From: Bacteroides sp.
GTDB lineage: Bacteria > Bacteroidota > Bacteroidia > Bacteroidales > Muribaculaceae
Direction: 5' to 3'
Length of the DNA: 41,877 nucleotides
Assembly: GCA_014801985.1 (NCBI GenBank)
Contig: JAAVDD010000021.1
Location: 1-41,877, forward strand
Position 1 is the first letter of the stretch. Each line of letters begins with the position of its first letter. This document shows, piece after piece, positions 25,853 through 35,060 of this stretch. A program made the translations under genes and the position numbers. The notes beneath the pieces were generated by a model. That model worked only from the letters and a program-made list of their open reading frames with translations. It did not search any database and was not told the origin of the DNA.

Positions 25853-26470
25853 TTAGATAATCTGTCGGCTTACGAGAGCTGCAAGGAAGAAACCGAGGAA
25901 GAAGGTGATTCCGCACCACATACGTGCGAGCCGGGCATATTCATGAGCTTTTCTGGAAAAGGCCTGACGCTCGGAGTCGGAATATAATTCCTTGTTATGA
26001 TCCTGTGTGCTTCTATGAGCCTCATTCCACGCCTGTCGACTTCGGATTGCGTAATATAGAGCCACAAAACCGGTGAGCGGACAGCATAGGAGAAGAAGAG
26101 TCACCGAGAGGGGGATGAGGGATGTGGGCCGATGGTTATAATCCGGTTCCTGTTCGTTTATCTCCGGATCCGCACCGGCTTGACGTGCGTAATTACGGAA
26201 CCGGAGCGGAAAATTCATATATGGGTCTTCATCATCCTCCCCGGGATTATCGGTTGTATTTTGTTCCGGTTCCGGAGTAGCGGAGGGATGCATTAGATTG
26301 AAGATACGCTGACGGTAGAAACGACAGATATCCGCCACATCTTCGGCTTTCTCCCAATCCTCCATCCCCTTGCACCAGACGTATGTATCAGGTGTCACCC
26401 CTGCAGAGTGAAGTTCTTCAAGGGTGAAAGGGCCGCGGCGTTCGCCGTCGATCATTGCGAAATACCTCAT
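25853..26470 (-). CDS. GYF_2-domain membrane protein
   Basis: The product has 205 residues. An N-terminal GYF_2-type domain (1 to about 55: YFAMIDGERRGPFTLEELHSAG, DTYVWCKGMEDWEKAEDV) should bind proline-rich or extended peptides in the cytoplasm. An acidic linker (EDDEDPY) and two hydrophobic segments follow (about 117-142 and about 184-203), so the protein is tied to the inner membrane. It starts 1 nt after the stop of a second GYF protein, which points to translational coupling and joint work. Function unknown. Confidence 0.8.
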   Translation of the reverse strand: MRYFAMIDGERRGPFTLEELHSAGVTPDTYVWCKGMEDWEKAEDVADICRFYRQRIFNLMHPSATPEPEQNTTDNPGEDDEDPYMNFPLRFRNYARQAGADPEINEQEPDYNHRPTSLIPLSVTLLLLCCPLTGFVALYYAIRSRQAWNEAHRSTQDHNKELYSDSERQAFSRKAHEYARLARMWCGITFFLGFFLAALVSRQII

Positions 26471-26471
26471 A

Positions 26472-27098
26472 TCAGAGATAGGAGAGAAGGCTCGTGGAGA
26501 ATACGGAGAAATAAGCCACTGAGAATATGACTCCCAACACCAGAAGCACGATATTTACAATTGTGAGTGTACGCGCCGTACTGTTGGCTGCATCACCTTC
26601 AGCCTGCTGACCATTTGCATAGAATGCATTAGCTTTGGAGGCATAAACGATGGAAATTATACCCAATATCAAGCCGACACAGGTGGTGCAACCGGAAATG
26701 ATAGTCACAATAATTGCCCAGGGCATCCAGTTTGTATGAGGCACGGGGAATGGCTGGCGGTAATTATATGGCTGTTGAGGCATTCCGTAGGGAGCGGTCG
26801 GGGGATAAGGTTGTCCGTATGGATTTTGAACAGGTTGCTGAGGTTGGGGTGGTTGTTGAGGCTGTTGGCCGGCAGCGAAATCGGGATATGGTGATTTCAT
26901 TGTCTCCGGGGTCTCTGTGTGCAGACTAAATGCTGACTCAGAGATTATATCGGATAATTCGGGAAGGGTGGATGCCTTCACCCATTCGGAGAGACCGCTT
27001 CGCCATACGATTGAATCGGGTGTGAGTCCCTGGAGAGAGAGCTCTTCCTTGGAATAGGGGCCGAGCTGTGAGCCATTGGAGATTATGTAATATTGCAT
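26472..27098 (-). CDS. GYF_2 plus CD225/dispanin-type membrane protein
   Basis: The product has 208 residues: an N-terminal GYF_2-type domain (YYIISNGSQLGPYSKEEL, DSIVWRSGLSEWVKAS), a Pro/Gln/Tyr-rich linker (about 77-120), then a CD225/dispanin-like two-helix region. The latter has NWMPWAIIVTIISGCTTCVGLILGI followed by VYASKANAFYANGQ, the family's mark, and a final hydrophobic helix. In bacteria such proteins are widespread and mostly uncharacterised. The proline-rich linker is the sort of ligand a GYF domain binds, so self- or cross-binding with the neighbour is possible. It lies 34 nt after lgt. Confidence 0.83.
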   Translation of the reverse strand: MQYYIISNGSQLGPYSKEELSLQGLTPDSIVWRSGLSEWVKASTLPELSDIISESAFSLHTETPETMKSPYPDFAAGQQPQQPPQPQQPVQNPYGQPYPPTAPYGMPQQPYNYRQPFPVPHTNWMPWAIIVTIISGCTTCVGLILGIISIVYASKANAFYANGQQAEGDAANSTARTLTIVNIVLLVLGVIFSVAYFSVFSTSLLSYL

Positions 27099-27132
27099 GA
27101 TTATATTAATAGGGATCGTATTTATCAGACTA

Positions 27133-27999
27133 TTATTTTTTCTTCTTCTCCGGCGCCGGGTCGGCGAATTTGTTGGGGAAAGAGAATTTCACACGTGGTC
27201 GGGATAGGGCATATATCACGAGAGCCACACCGATAAGGATGAACGGTATGCTCAGGAGTTGCCCCATGTTGATACCATACTTGGCAATCATTTCATATTC
27301 GGAAGCGACTTGCACATTCTTTACATACTCGATTAGGAAACGCGGAAGGAAGATTCCGATGAAGAATACTCCGGTGATGAGCCAAGGTCGCTCTTCTGCA
27401 TTCTTTTTCCAATACATCCACATGAGTAGTCCGAAGAGTGCGAAATAGCATAGTGCCTCATAGATTTGAGTGGGATGGGCAGGGATCGTCTCGCCGTTGC
27501 GCACGAAGATGAAACCCCACGGGAGAGTGGTCGGACCGCCATATATTTCGCTATTCATCAAGTTTCCAAGTCGGATAAGACCACCGACAAGAGCTATGGG
27601 AATCACAATCTTGTCGAAAACCCAGGAAGCCGGCTTATGGCTGACAAAACGAGAGAAGAGGAAAAGGGCGATGATTATTGCAATCGTTCCGCCGTGGCTT
27701 GCGAGACCGCCTTCCCATATCTTGAGGATATCCATGGGATGCTGTGAATAATAGTCCCATTCATAAAAGAAGACATGTCCGAGGCGTGCCCCGACGATGG
27801 TGGCGATCACGATATATCCAAGGAGGATTCCAAGCCAGTTTTCGGGTGCCCCCTCATGCTTGAACATACGAGCCACGATGGAATAGCCGATGGTGAATCC
27901 GACAGCAAACGCCAGTCCGTACCAACGGATAGCGAGAGGGCCGAAAGAGAAGAGGATAGGGTCGGCATTCCATGATATATAAGCGAGTAAGTCGGTCAT
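27133..27999 (-). CDS. lgt: Prolipoprotein diacylglyceryl transferase
   Basis: Lgt moves diacylglycerol from phosphatidylglycerol to the lipobox Cys of prolipoproteins, the first step of lipoprotein maturation in the inner membrane. At 288 residues with seven hydrophobic segments it is of normal size. Family marks are IRWYGLAFAVGF, WEGGLASHGGTI, the LIRLGNLMNSEIYG loop and HPTQIYEALCYF. The C-terminus is a Lys-rich tail (PAPEKKKK). It begins a minus-strand group with the two GYF genes. A -7-like box (TTTATTTG) may lie about 50 nt upstream, but the promoter is unclear. Confidence 0.96.
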   Translation of the reverse strand: MTDLLAYISWNADPILFSFGPLAIRWYGLAFAVGFTIGYSIVARMFKHEGAPENWLGILLGYIVIATIVGARLGHVFFYEWDYYSQHPMDILKIWEGGLASHGGTIAIIIALFLFSRFVSHKPASWVFDKIVIPIALVGGLIRLGNLMNSEIYGGPTTLPWGFIFVRNGETIPAHPTQIYEALCYFALFGLLMWMYWKKNAEERPWLITGVFFIGIFLPRFLIEYVKNVQVASEYEMIAKYGINMGQLLSIPFILIGVALVIYALSRPRVKFSFPNKFADPAPEKKKK

Positions 28000-28100
28000 A
28001 TTCTTTAGACTTTTGATAAAATGATGGTAAAATTAATCAATAATCTTCTTTCGTGCAAATAAAACCGCTTATATGAATGACAAGAGGGAATTATGGGAAT

Positions 28101-28136
28101 AAAAAAGCCTCCCACTTTATATAGTGGGAAGCTTTT
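28101..28136 (-). terminator. Terminator after the biotin enzyme gene
   Basis: AAAAGC plus TCCCACT (28103-28116) pair with AGTGGGA plus GCTTTT (28123-28136) across one mismatch. On the minus strand the stem is followed by six T (28101-28106). Confidence 0.85.
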
Positions 28137-28159
28137 CATTATGAAGAAAAAAGGGGGAT

Positions 28160-30535
28160 TTATTTACCGGTAGTGATACGGATGTTGATACCTCCATCGG
28201 GGTTTACGTTAATCTCAAGTGTTGTTCCCGGGGCAAGACGGATACCCGGAGCGACTTCATGACCCATCTCTTCGTGAGGAAGAACGGCGTGGTCACATGT
28301 GCCTCCTTCAACGGGTGCGTAGCAGCGGTTGATATCCACAGGATGAACGCAAGAAGCATCCTTCTTGGGAGCATCAGCCACCGGAGCAACGGGCTTGGGT
28401 GCCGGAGCTGCCGGTTTCGGAGCCGGTTTTGCCGCCGGCTTGGAAGCGGCAACGGCATTTCCAAACTCGAAGATAGGCTGGTCGGTTGCCATCACGTCGC
28501 CGTCAGCGATAAGCACCTTGGCAATGCGTCCTGCGCGATCGCTGAGAAGATTGTTTTCCATCTTCATTGCCTCGTAGACAAGGAGAGTGTCTCCTGCTTT
28601 CACCTCATCGCCGGGGTTAACCTTGATTTCAAGCACGGTGCCACCCATAGGAGCAAGCATCACCTCTCCATTGCCTTCTACAGCGGGAGCCTCCTCTGCC
28701 GGAGCAGGGGCTACTCCTTCACCTACAAATTCGATGAGCGGCTGTCCTGTACCCATAACGTCACCCTCACCGACGAGTACCTGTTTCACGACTCCGCCCT
28801 TGTCGCATGCGAGGTCGTTCTCCATCTTCATGGCTTCATATACGAGCACCACATCTCCCGGTTTCACGGTGTCACCGGCTTTAACGCGGATATCGAGTAC
28901 TGTTCCACCCATAGGAGCGCAGAAAACATCACCTGTCACGGCCTCGGATGAAGCCTTTGCAGCCTCAGTTGCCTTTGGAGCAGCCTCAACAGGCTTAGCC
29001 TCGAACTCTTTCTTGCGGAGATTTGTGAGGAATGTTTTAGCCACAGCAGGAAGAAGTTCAAGAAGGAGGAATTCCTCTTCATTCTGTGCAAGCTTCACAC
29101 CGCCGAATTTATCTAATTCCGGATTTGCCGGAGTCTTATATGAATTCACATCGTAGGGCTTCTCCTCAGGACTACCTGTGATTTTCTCGCGGAAAGCGGG
29201 ATCAACAGGAACCGGAGTTGTGCCATATTCACCCTTTACAAGAGCGATGAACTGATTGTTCTTATTTGTATAGTCGGGCTTGCCGGCACGACGGTCGATA
29301 GCGAGGTTCACTGCCTGAGAGCCTACAATCTGGCTTGTGGGAGTTACGAGAGGTACAAGACCTGCGTCGCGACGCACTTTCGGGATGAGAGCCATAGCCT
29401 CTTCCAGAACATCCTCTGCACCAAGAGCACGAAGATTGGCAACCATATTGGAATACATTCCACCGGGTACTTCTGCATTCTTCACAAGCTCATTGGGCTT
29501 CGGAAGGCCGAAATAAGCCTCAATCTTATGGCAGGCATCAAGAAGCTCATCCTCTTTGTTGGCTTTTGCAGCCTCAATGGCGCGATCGAACTCAGCCTCG
29601 ATATCCTTTGGCATCTCAGCCATAGCCTCATCGAAATCACGGGGCCATTTATCCTTGTTGAGGTCGAAATCTGCAAGAGCCTTGCGGGCATCCTTGAGTT
29701 CATGACGAATCTTGGCAACAGCCTCCATATCTACATCAACTTCCACACCGAGCTTACGGCAGAATATGTCGATAAGCTCAATTGAGGGAGCAGCAGAACC
29801 GCCGCCGAACCACCAGATGTTGGTGTCGACAATATCTACACCCTGGATGATTGAGGTCAGCACGGCTGCAAGACCATAGCCGGGAGTACAATGAGTGTGG
29901 AAATCCACCGGAACATTGAGGGCCTCCTTCAACTTAGGCATGAGAGTGTAGATGCGAGAGGGGCTAACCAGACCGGCCATATCCTTTAGGGTGACCATCT
30001 TTGCGCCGAGAGCTTCCATCTCCTTAGCCTTCTCTACGAAATACTCATCAGTGAAGATTTTCTCCTCTTCGGGAGTGCCTTTGGGGTCAACTGTGTAGCA
30101 GACAGCAGTGTCAGCTATTCCTCCAAGTTCGTTGATCATGCGGATCGAGCCTTTGATATTGTTGATATCATTGAGGGCATCGAAGATACGCATCACGTTC
30201 AGACCATTCTCAATGGCTTTCTTGTAGAAGCCTTCAAGCACGCTGTCGGGATAGGGGACATAGCCAAAGAGATTGCGTCCTCTCGAGAGAGCGGAAAGAA
30301 GAGAAATACCCTTCATGGCTTTTGAGCACTCACGGAGACGATTCCAGGGGCTTTCTCCAAGATAGCGCATCACGGAATCAGGGACTGCACCGCCCCAGAC
30401 TTCCATGATATAGAACTTTGCATCGCGGTAAAGCGGGAGAAGTTTGTCGACATTCTCCTGTTTCATACGGGTTGCGAAAAGTGACTGCTGGCCGTCGCGC
30501 AGTGTCAGGTCTCTGATTTTAAGTCGTTTTACCAC
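28160..30535 (-). CDS. Biotin-dependent carboxyltransferase subunit with two biotinyl domains (OadA/PycB type)
   Basis: The 791-residue protein begins at GTG (30535), with no ATG available before the essential opening motif. Residues 1 to about 460 are a carboxyltransferase domain of the oxaloacetate decarboxylase alpha/pyruvate carboxylase B family: LTLRDGQQS (11-18), the active lysine K184 in VTLKDMAG and metal-binding His213/His215 in DFHTHCTPGY. Two biotinyl domains follow, each with EAMKMEN: biotinylated K570 and K658, 88 residues apart. An Ala/Pro/Lys linker leads to a 60-residue tail with three Cys and several His (SCVHPVDINRCYAP, GTCDHAV). Relatives usually end after one biotinyl domain. 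Partners (OadB/OadG or a biotin carboxylase) are not nearby, so the reaction is undecided. Confidence 0.85.
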   Translation of the reverse strand: MVKRLKIRDLTLRDGQQSLFATRMKQENVDKLLPLYRDAKFYIMEVWGGAVPDSVMRYLGESPWNRLRECSKAMKGISLLSALSRGRNLFGYVPYPDSVLEGFYKKAIENGLNVMRIFDALNDINNIKGSIRMINELGGIADTAVCYTVDPKGTPEEEKIFTDEYFVEKAKEMEALGAKMVTLKDMAGLVSPSRIYTLMPKLKEALNVPVDFHTHCTPGYGLAAVLTSIIQGVDIVDTNIWWFGGGSAAPSIELIDIFCRKLGVEVDVDMEAVAKIRHELKDARKALADFDLNKDKWPRDFDEAMAEMPKDIEAEFDRAIEAAKANKEDELLDACHKIEAYFGLPKPNELVKNAEVPGGMYSNMVANLRALGAEDVLEEAMALIPKVRRDAGLVPLVTPTSQIVGSQAVNLAIDRRAGKPDYTNKNNQFIALVKGEYGTTPVPVDPAFREKITGSPEEKPYDVNSYKTPANPELDKFGGVKLAQNEEEFLLLELLPAVAKTFLTNLRKKEFEAKPVEAAPKATEAAKASSEAVTGDVFCAPMGGTVLDIRVKAGDTVKPGDVVLVYEAMKMENDLACDKGGVVKQVLVGEGDVMGTGQPLIEFVGEGVAPAPAEEAPAVEGNGEVMLAPMGGTVLEIKVNPGDEVKAGDTLLVYEAMKMENNLLSDRAGRIAKVLIADGDVMATDQPIFEFGNAVAASKPAAKPAPKPAAPAPKPVAPVADAPKKDASCVHPVDINRCYAPVEGGTCDHAVLPHEEMGHEVAPGIRLAPGTTLEINVNPDGGINIRITTGK

Positions 30536-30621
30536 TGTAGTAAAGGTTTAGATGTGTTAAGGCTTCGACTTCCGAATTTATTCCTCAGCCGTTGCCGGAA
30601 TAGGTATTATTTAAGGTTAAA

Positions 30622-31818
30622 TTATTTTGCTACGATAGCTGCGGTGTCTTGCGCAATCATAAGCTCCTCGTCGGTAGGTATAACCACAACCTTCACCTTG
30701 GAGTCGGGACCGGAGATCACCACTTCCTCACCTCTTGATTTGTTGGCCTCCTCATTGAAGGTCACTCCAAGATAGGCAAGCTGCTTGCAGATACGTTCAC
30801 GGGTCTGAGGCTGGTTCTCGCCCACACCGCCAGTGAACACGATTATGTCTACGCCACCGAGTACAGCAGTGTAGGCACCGATATATTTAAGGAGACGATA
30901 TTCGTACATATCAAGAGCCAACTTGGCGCGCTCGTCGCCCTCCTCGATAGCTTTCTCAATGTCGCGCATATCGTTGGAGATTCCTGAGATGCCGGCCACG
31001 CCGCTCTCTTTATTGATAAGATTCAGAAGACCCTTGGCGTCGAGGTTAAGACGCTCCATCAGGTAGACAAGCGCACCCGGATCGACATCACCCACACGGG
31101 TACCCATCATCAGACCCTCTGTAGGAGTAAGACCCATTGAGGTATCCACTGATTCACCGTTCTTGATTGCAGTCACTGAACCTCCATTACCGATATGGCA
31201 GGTGATAATGCGCTGCTTGTCGTATGGCACGCCGAGGAATTCACACACACGGTGAGATACGTAGCGATGACTTGTTCCATGGAAGCCATAGCGACGCACG
31301 CCATATTTTTCATAATCCTCATAGGGGAGAGCATACATGAATGCCTTCGCCGGCATGGTCTGATGGAAAGCAGTGTCGAAGACAGCCACCTGAGGTGTAT
31401 CAGGCATAAGTTCGGTTACAGCCTCGATACCGGTGATGTTGGCCGGATTGTGAAGAGGAGCCACCGGATAGCACTCCTTGACACGCTCAACCACTTCGGG
31501 AGTGATGAGAACGGATTTGTTGAAATACTCCATTCCATGCACCACGCGATGTCCCACGGCCTCGATTTCGTCGAAACTCTTGATCACTCCCTCCTTGGGA
31601 TCGGTGAGAACTTTGGTGATTTGTTTGATAGCCTCCTTATGGTCGGGCATTGAAACTGTGATAGTCTCCTTAGACCCGTCAGGACGCTTGAACTTGAGGA
31701 AAGAATCCTCAAGACCGATTTTCTCCACTCCGCCCTCGGCAAGCACCTCCTTGGATGTTGAGTCGATGAGCTTATATTTCACACTGCTGCTTCCGCAGTT
31801 GAGAACCAATATCTTCAT
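30622..31818 (-). CDS. ackA: Acetate kinase
   Basis: AckA makes ATP from acetyl phosphate, giving acetate, the last step of acetate fermentation. The 398-residue protein has the ASKHA-fold opening ILVLNCGSSSVKYKL, HRVVHGMEYF, FDTAFHQTMP, RRYGFHGTSHRYVS with its catalytic residues, HIGNGGSVTAIKNG and FTGGVGENQP. It starts 13 nt after the pta stop and is cotranscribed with it. The biotin enzyme gene follows after 86 nt without a clear terminator, so the three may form one fermentation operon. Confidence 0.98.
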   Translation of the reverse strand: MKILVLNCGSSSVKYKLIDSTSKEVLAEGGVEKIGLEDSFLKFKRPDGSKETITVSMPDHKEAIKQITKVLTDPKEGVIKSFDEIEAVGHRVVHGMEYFNKSVLITPEVVERVKECYPVAPLHNPANITGIEAVTELMPDTPQVAVFDTAFHQTMPAKAFMYALPYEDYEKYGVRRYGFHGTSHRYVSHRVCEFLGVPYDKQRIITCHIGNGGSVTAIKNGESVDTSMGLTPTEGLMMGTRVGDVDPGALVYLMERLNLDAKGLLNLINKESGVAGISGISNDMRDIEKAIEEGDERAKLALDMYEYRLLKYIGAYTAVLGGVDIIVFTGGVGENQPQTRERICKQLAYLGVTFNEEANKSRGEEVVISGPDSKVKVVVIPTDEELMIAQDTAAIVAK

Positions 31819-31831
31819 TTTTCAGAATTGC

Positions 31832-32845
31832 TTAGAGGTTTTTATCTCCGATAGCCTGATTGCAGGTAACGATAATTGTATTCACGATATCATCAACAGT
31901 CGCGCCGCGTGAAAGATCGTTCACGGGGGCTGCGAGACCCTGAAGGATAGGACCAACGGCACCTGCACCTGCAAGACGCTGCACAAGCTTATAAGCGATG
32001 TTACCTACTTCGAGAGAGGGAAATATAAGGGTGTTGGCATGTCCGGCCACGGGAGAACCTGGTGCTTTCATGCTTCCTACTGCGGGTACGATTGCAGCGT
32101 CACTCTGGAGCTCACCATCTATGCATAGGTTGGGATCCATCTCATGGGCGAGCTTAGTGGCTTCGATCACCTTATCCACGTCGGGAGAAGATGCACTTCC
32201 CTTGGTGGAGAAAGAACACATAGCCACAACAGGGTCGAGACCTGCTATATCCTTTGTGGTCTTGGCAGTTGCCACAGCAATCTGTGCAAGCTCCTGAGCG
32301 GAGGGATCGGGCACCACGGCGCAGTCGGCAAATACGAGCATGTGATCTTCGCCGAAGGGACAGCTTTCGGGAAGAAGCATGATGAAGGCACCGCTCACTA
32401 CCGATATTCCGGGTTTTGTCTTGAGCACCTGGAAAGCAGCGCGGAGCACATGAGAGGTGGGGCTTAGAGCACCGGCCACCATTGCATCAGCATCACCACG
32501 CTTGATGAGGAGACATCCAAGATATAAGGGATTTCGCACGATTTCACGGGCCTGATCAAGAGTCATGCCCTTGCTTTTGCGAAGCTCGCAGAAAAGTTCC
32601 GCATAAGGCTCTGTTACAGTCACATCCTCATTTTCAAGCACATTTGCTTTCTCAATGTTGGGAAGGCCGAGTTCAAAAGCCTTTGCAAGTATTTTTTCAC
32701 GGTTGCCGATGAAAGTAACCTCGGCGATATTCTGAGCGATCACACGGTCGGCTGCCTGGAGAGTGCGCGGTTCGAGCGATTCCGGGAGCACCAGTCTCTG
32801 GGGGTGTTCCTGAGCTTTCTTGGTGAGTCTTTCAAAAAGTGTCAT
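31832..32845 (-). CDS. pta: Phosphate acetyltransferase
   Basis: Pta converts acetyl-CoA and phosphate to acetyl phosphate, the substrate of AckA. The 337-residue short form lacks the N-terminal regulatory domains of the long enterobacterial type. Family stretches are RLVLPESLEPRTLQAAD, ADAMVAGALSPTSHVLRAAF, FADCAVVPDPSAQELAQIA and ANTLIFPSLEVGNIAYKLVQRL with the catalytic Ser/Arg region. It is the first gene of the pta-ackA group and has a -7 box about 110 nt upstream. Confidence 0.97.
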   Translation of the reverse strand: MTLFERLTKKAQEHPQRLVLPESLEPRTLQAADRVIAQNIAEVTFIGNREKILAKAFELGLPNIEKANVLENEDVTVTEPYAELFCELRKSKGMTLDQAREIVRNPLYLGCLLIKRGDADAMVAGALSPTSHVLRAAFQVLKTKPGISVVSGAFIMLLPESCPFGEDHMLVFADCAVVPDPSAQELAQIAVATAKTTKDIAGLDPVVAMCSFSTKGSASSPDVDKVIEATKLAHEMDPNLCIDGELQSDAAIVPAVGSMKAPGSPVAGHANTLIFPSLEVGNIAYKLVQRLAGAGAVGPILQGLAAPVNDLSRGATVDDIVNTIIVTCNQAIGDKNL

Positions 32846-32956
32846 TATCTTTATAATTTTATTGTGTTTTTACGGTTTTAAAAGGTCGCGAAACAAAGCT
32901 TCGCAAATTTTGGGTCATAACGTGGCCGTGGTGTGCACGACCATCGGTAGATGATG

Positions 32957-32964
32957 CAAAGATA
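32957..32964 (-). promoter_or_regulatory. -7 box of the pta-ackA operon
   Basis: TATCTTTG on the minus strand is an exact TAnnTTTG. The -33 box is weak. The leader would be about 105 nt. Confidence 0.5.
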
Positions 32965-33029
32965 ACAAAAACTTTTGTAAAAGGATAAGAAATGAAATAA
33001 AGAAATGACAGAATTAACATAAAAATCAC

Positions 33030-33037
33030 TAAATTTG
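33030..33037 (+). promoter_or_regulatory. -7 box of the LptF/G-type gene
   Basis: TAAATTTG on the plus strand is an exact TAnnTTTG, 25 nt before the ATG at 33063. It is divergent from the pta promoter. The -33 box is not clear. Confidence 0.5.
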
Positions 33038-33062
33038 CAAGCTGAAACGATATAAGAAAGAG

Positions 33063-35003
33063 ATGCGCATAATAAAACGGCTGTATTGGTTCGTATTAAA
33101 GAGTTTTCTTCCCCTGTTCGCGATGACGTTTTTCATCGTGCTCTTCATCGTGCTGATGCAGTTCCTATGGAAATATATAGACGACCTTGTGGGGAAAGGG
33201 CTGTCGATGGATGTATTGGGTGAGCTTTTCTTCTATGCAGCAGTAAGTATGGTTCCGATGGCTCTTCCTCTTGCCATACTGCTTGCTAGCCTCATGACAT
33301 TCGGAAACTTAGGGGAGAAATCGGAGCTCACTGCAATCAAAGCCTCCGGAGTGTCGCTTATACAGGTGATGAAACCTCTTATTATCCTGATTAGTTGCAT
33401 ATCTGTGGGTGCATTCTTCTTTCAGAATGATGTGTTGCCCAAAGCACAGGTGAAGATGTGGACCCTTCTCTTTTCAATGAAGCAGAAAAGTCCGGAAGTT
33501 GAGATTCCGGAAGGTGTTTTCTACGACCAGATACCCGGATATAATCTTTATGTAAAAGAGAAGAACCGCGACACCGGAATGCTCTACGACGTGATGATTT
33601 ATGACGTCAGCAAAGGGGGAGATAACTCCACTATCCTTCTTGCCGATTCTGCGCGTCTTGCCTTCACCAAGGACTCCCGATTCCTATATCTGCATCTTTT
33701 CACAGGGGAACAGTTTGAGAATCTTCGTGAGCAGCGAGCACTCGACCGCAACGTTCCTTTCCGTCGAGAGACTTTCTTTGACAAGGAGGTTCTGATTCCC
33801 TTTGACGCCAACTTCAATCGTCTTGATGAAGGGGGTATGAGAAAGCAATACGTGGGTAAAAACATGGAGGAACTTCAGGCCACCATTGACTCCCTCACCG
33901 TGCGCGTGGATTCAATCGGCCGCGGGTATGCCGCAGAGCTTCATCAGAGTGCTTTCCCCATCATTCTTTCCGGACAGCGTAAAAACTCATATATGGGAGC
34001 GGAGAGCCGTCTGCCAGCCTCTCAGCCGGAAAAGGAGACAGAAAAGAAAGAGGAAGATGTAAAGGTATCTCCCCTCAATGTGGATTCCCTCATCCGGGCG
34101 TTGACTCCCGTTGAGCAAAGCGATCTGATACGACTGGCACGTAGTTTCAATGAAAGCAGGAAAGGTGAAAACCAGTTCCGCGCTCAGATGATGCGCGATG
34201 AGAACAGGAATATACGTCGTCATGAAATCGAGTTGATAAAGAAATTCACACTTTCTGTGGCGTGTTTGATTTTCTTCTTCATCGGTGCCCCTCTGGGAGC
34301 AATCATCAGAAAGGGTGGTCTGGGCACGCCGCTTGTGATTTCCGTGTTGCTCTTCCTTGTCTACTATATCATAGACAACACCGGCTATAAGATGGCTCGC
34401 GACGGACATATCAATGTGTGGATAGGAATGTGGCTATCGACTGCAATCCTTCTACCTTTGGGTATCTATGTGACCATCAAGGCAATGAACGACTCTTCAG
34501 TGTTCAACAAAGATGTATATGTCCATTTTTTCAAGAAAATATTCGGTATCAAGGAGACCCGACACGTTCCTGCAAAGGAGGTTATTATCAACGAAGTGGA
34601 TGTGAAACGTGCAAGAGGAATGATTGCCGTGCTCTCGGCGGAGGCAACCGTATGGTTACGTCGCCACAAACGGCCACAGGGTTATTTCAAATATTGGGAA
34701 AAAGGGTTTGCCTTGCGTGATATACTTCGCATTGGCGGTCAGACCGACAGGGTGGTCGAATATCTTCACGACAGCCGCAACCTTAAGGTTGTCGACCGCT
34801 TGAACCGCTATCCTGTGGTGAAGCGTCTATGGATATATAGGCCCGTGTCGCGTAAATGGCTAAAGAAAAGCCTCTGTTGGTTCTTCCCTGCAGGCTTGCC
34901 TATCTATTTGATGAGTGTGGTGTATTTCAAGCGTCTTCGCGATGATATGGAGGCTATAGTGAAAACCTGCGATGAGGAGATGACGCTTCTTCGTGGAAAA
35001 TGA
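33063..35003 (+). CDS. LptF/LptG (YjgP/YjgQ) family LPS export permease
   Basis: This is an inner-membrane subunit of the LptB2FG transporter that extracts lipopolysaccharide and passes it to LptC/LptA. The 646-residue protein has N-terminal helices (about 12-40, 54-80 and 96-118, with KSELTAIKASGVSLIQVMKP after the second), a periplasmic jellyroll-like region (about 125-390) and C-terminal helices from about 395 (SVACLIFFFIGAPLGAIIRKGGLG, LVYYIIDNTGYKMAR). A long C-terminal extension (about 480-646) is positively charged and has one more hydrophobic helix (CWFFPAGLPIYLMSVVYF). Such longer proteins seem common in Bacteroidetes. Whether it acts as F or G is not decidable. It is a single gene with its own -7 box and terminator. 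Confidence 0.9.
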   Translation: MRIIKRLYWFVLKSFLPLFAMTFFIVLFIVLMQFLWKYIDDLVGKGLSMDVLGELFFYAAVSMVPMALPLAILLASLMTFGNLGEKSELTAIKASGVSLIQVMKPLIILISCISVGAFFFQNDVLPKAQVKMWTLLFSMKQKSPEVEIPEGVFYDQIPGYNLYVKEKNRDTGMLYDVMIYDVSKGGDNSTILLADSARLAFTKDSRFLYLHLFTGEQFENLREQRALDRNVPFRRETFFDKEVLIPFDANFNRLDEGGMRKQYVGKNMEELQATIDSLTVRVDSIGRGYAAELHQSAFPIILSGQRKNSYMGAESRLPASQPEKETEKKEEDVKVSPLNVDSLIRALTPVEQSDLIRLARSFNESRKGENQFRAQMMRDENRNIRRHEIELIKKFTLSVACLIFFFIGAPLGAIIRKGGLGTPLVISVLLFLVYYIIDNTGYKMARDGHINVWIGMWLSTAILLPLGIYVTIKAMNDSSVFNKDVYVHFFKKIFGIKETRHVPAKEVIINEVDVKRARGMIAVLSAEATVWLRRHKRPQGYFKYWEKGFALRDILRIGGQTDRVVEYLHDSRNLKVVDRLNRYPVVKRLWIYRPVSRKWLKKSLCWFFPAGLPIYLMSVVYFKRLRDDMEAIVKTCDEEMTLLRGK

Positions 35004-35022
35004 AGCCGGGGATAATAAAAAT

Positions 35023-35059
35023 AAAAAAGCGATCACTCTCACGAGCGGTCACTTTTTTT
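35023..35059 (+). terminator. Terminator after the LptF/G-type gene
   Basis: A stem of AAAAAAG plus a 9-nt arm (35023-35038) with GAGCGGTCAC and T7 (35043-35059), containing two mismatches and one wobble, is followed by a T run. Confidence 0.7.
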
Positions 35060-35060
35060 G

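Noticed and set aside
28259..28951. 230-codon frame opposite the biotin enzyme
   Set aside because: It is a shadow of a gene with clear domains on the other strand; biased composition explains the long open frame.
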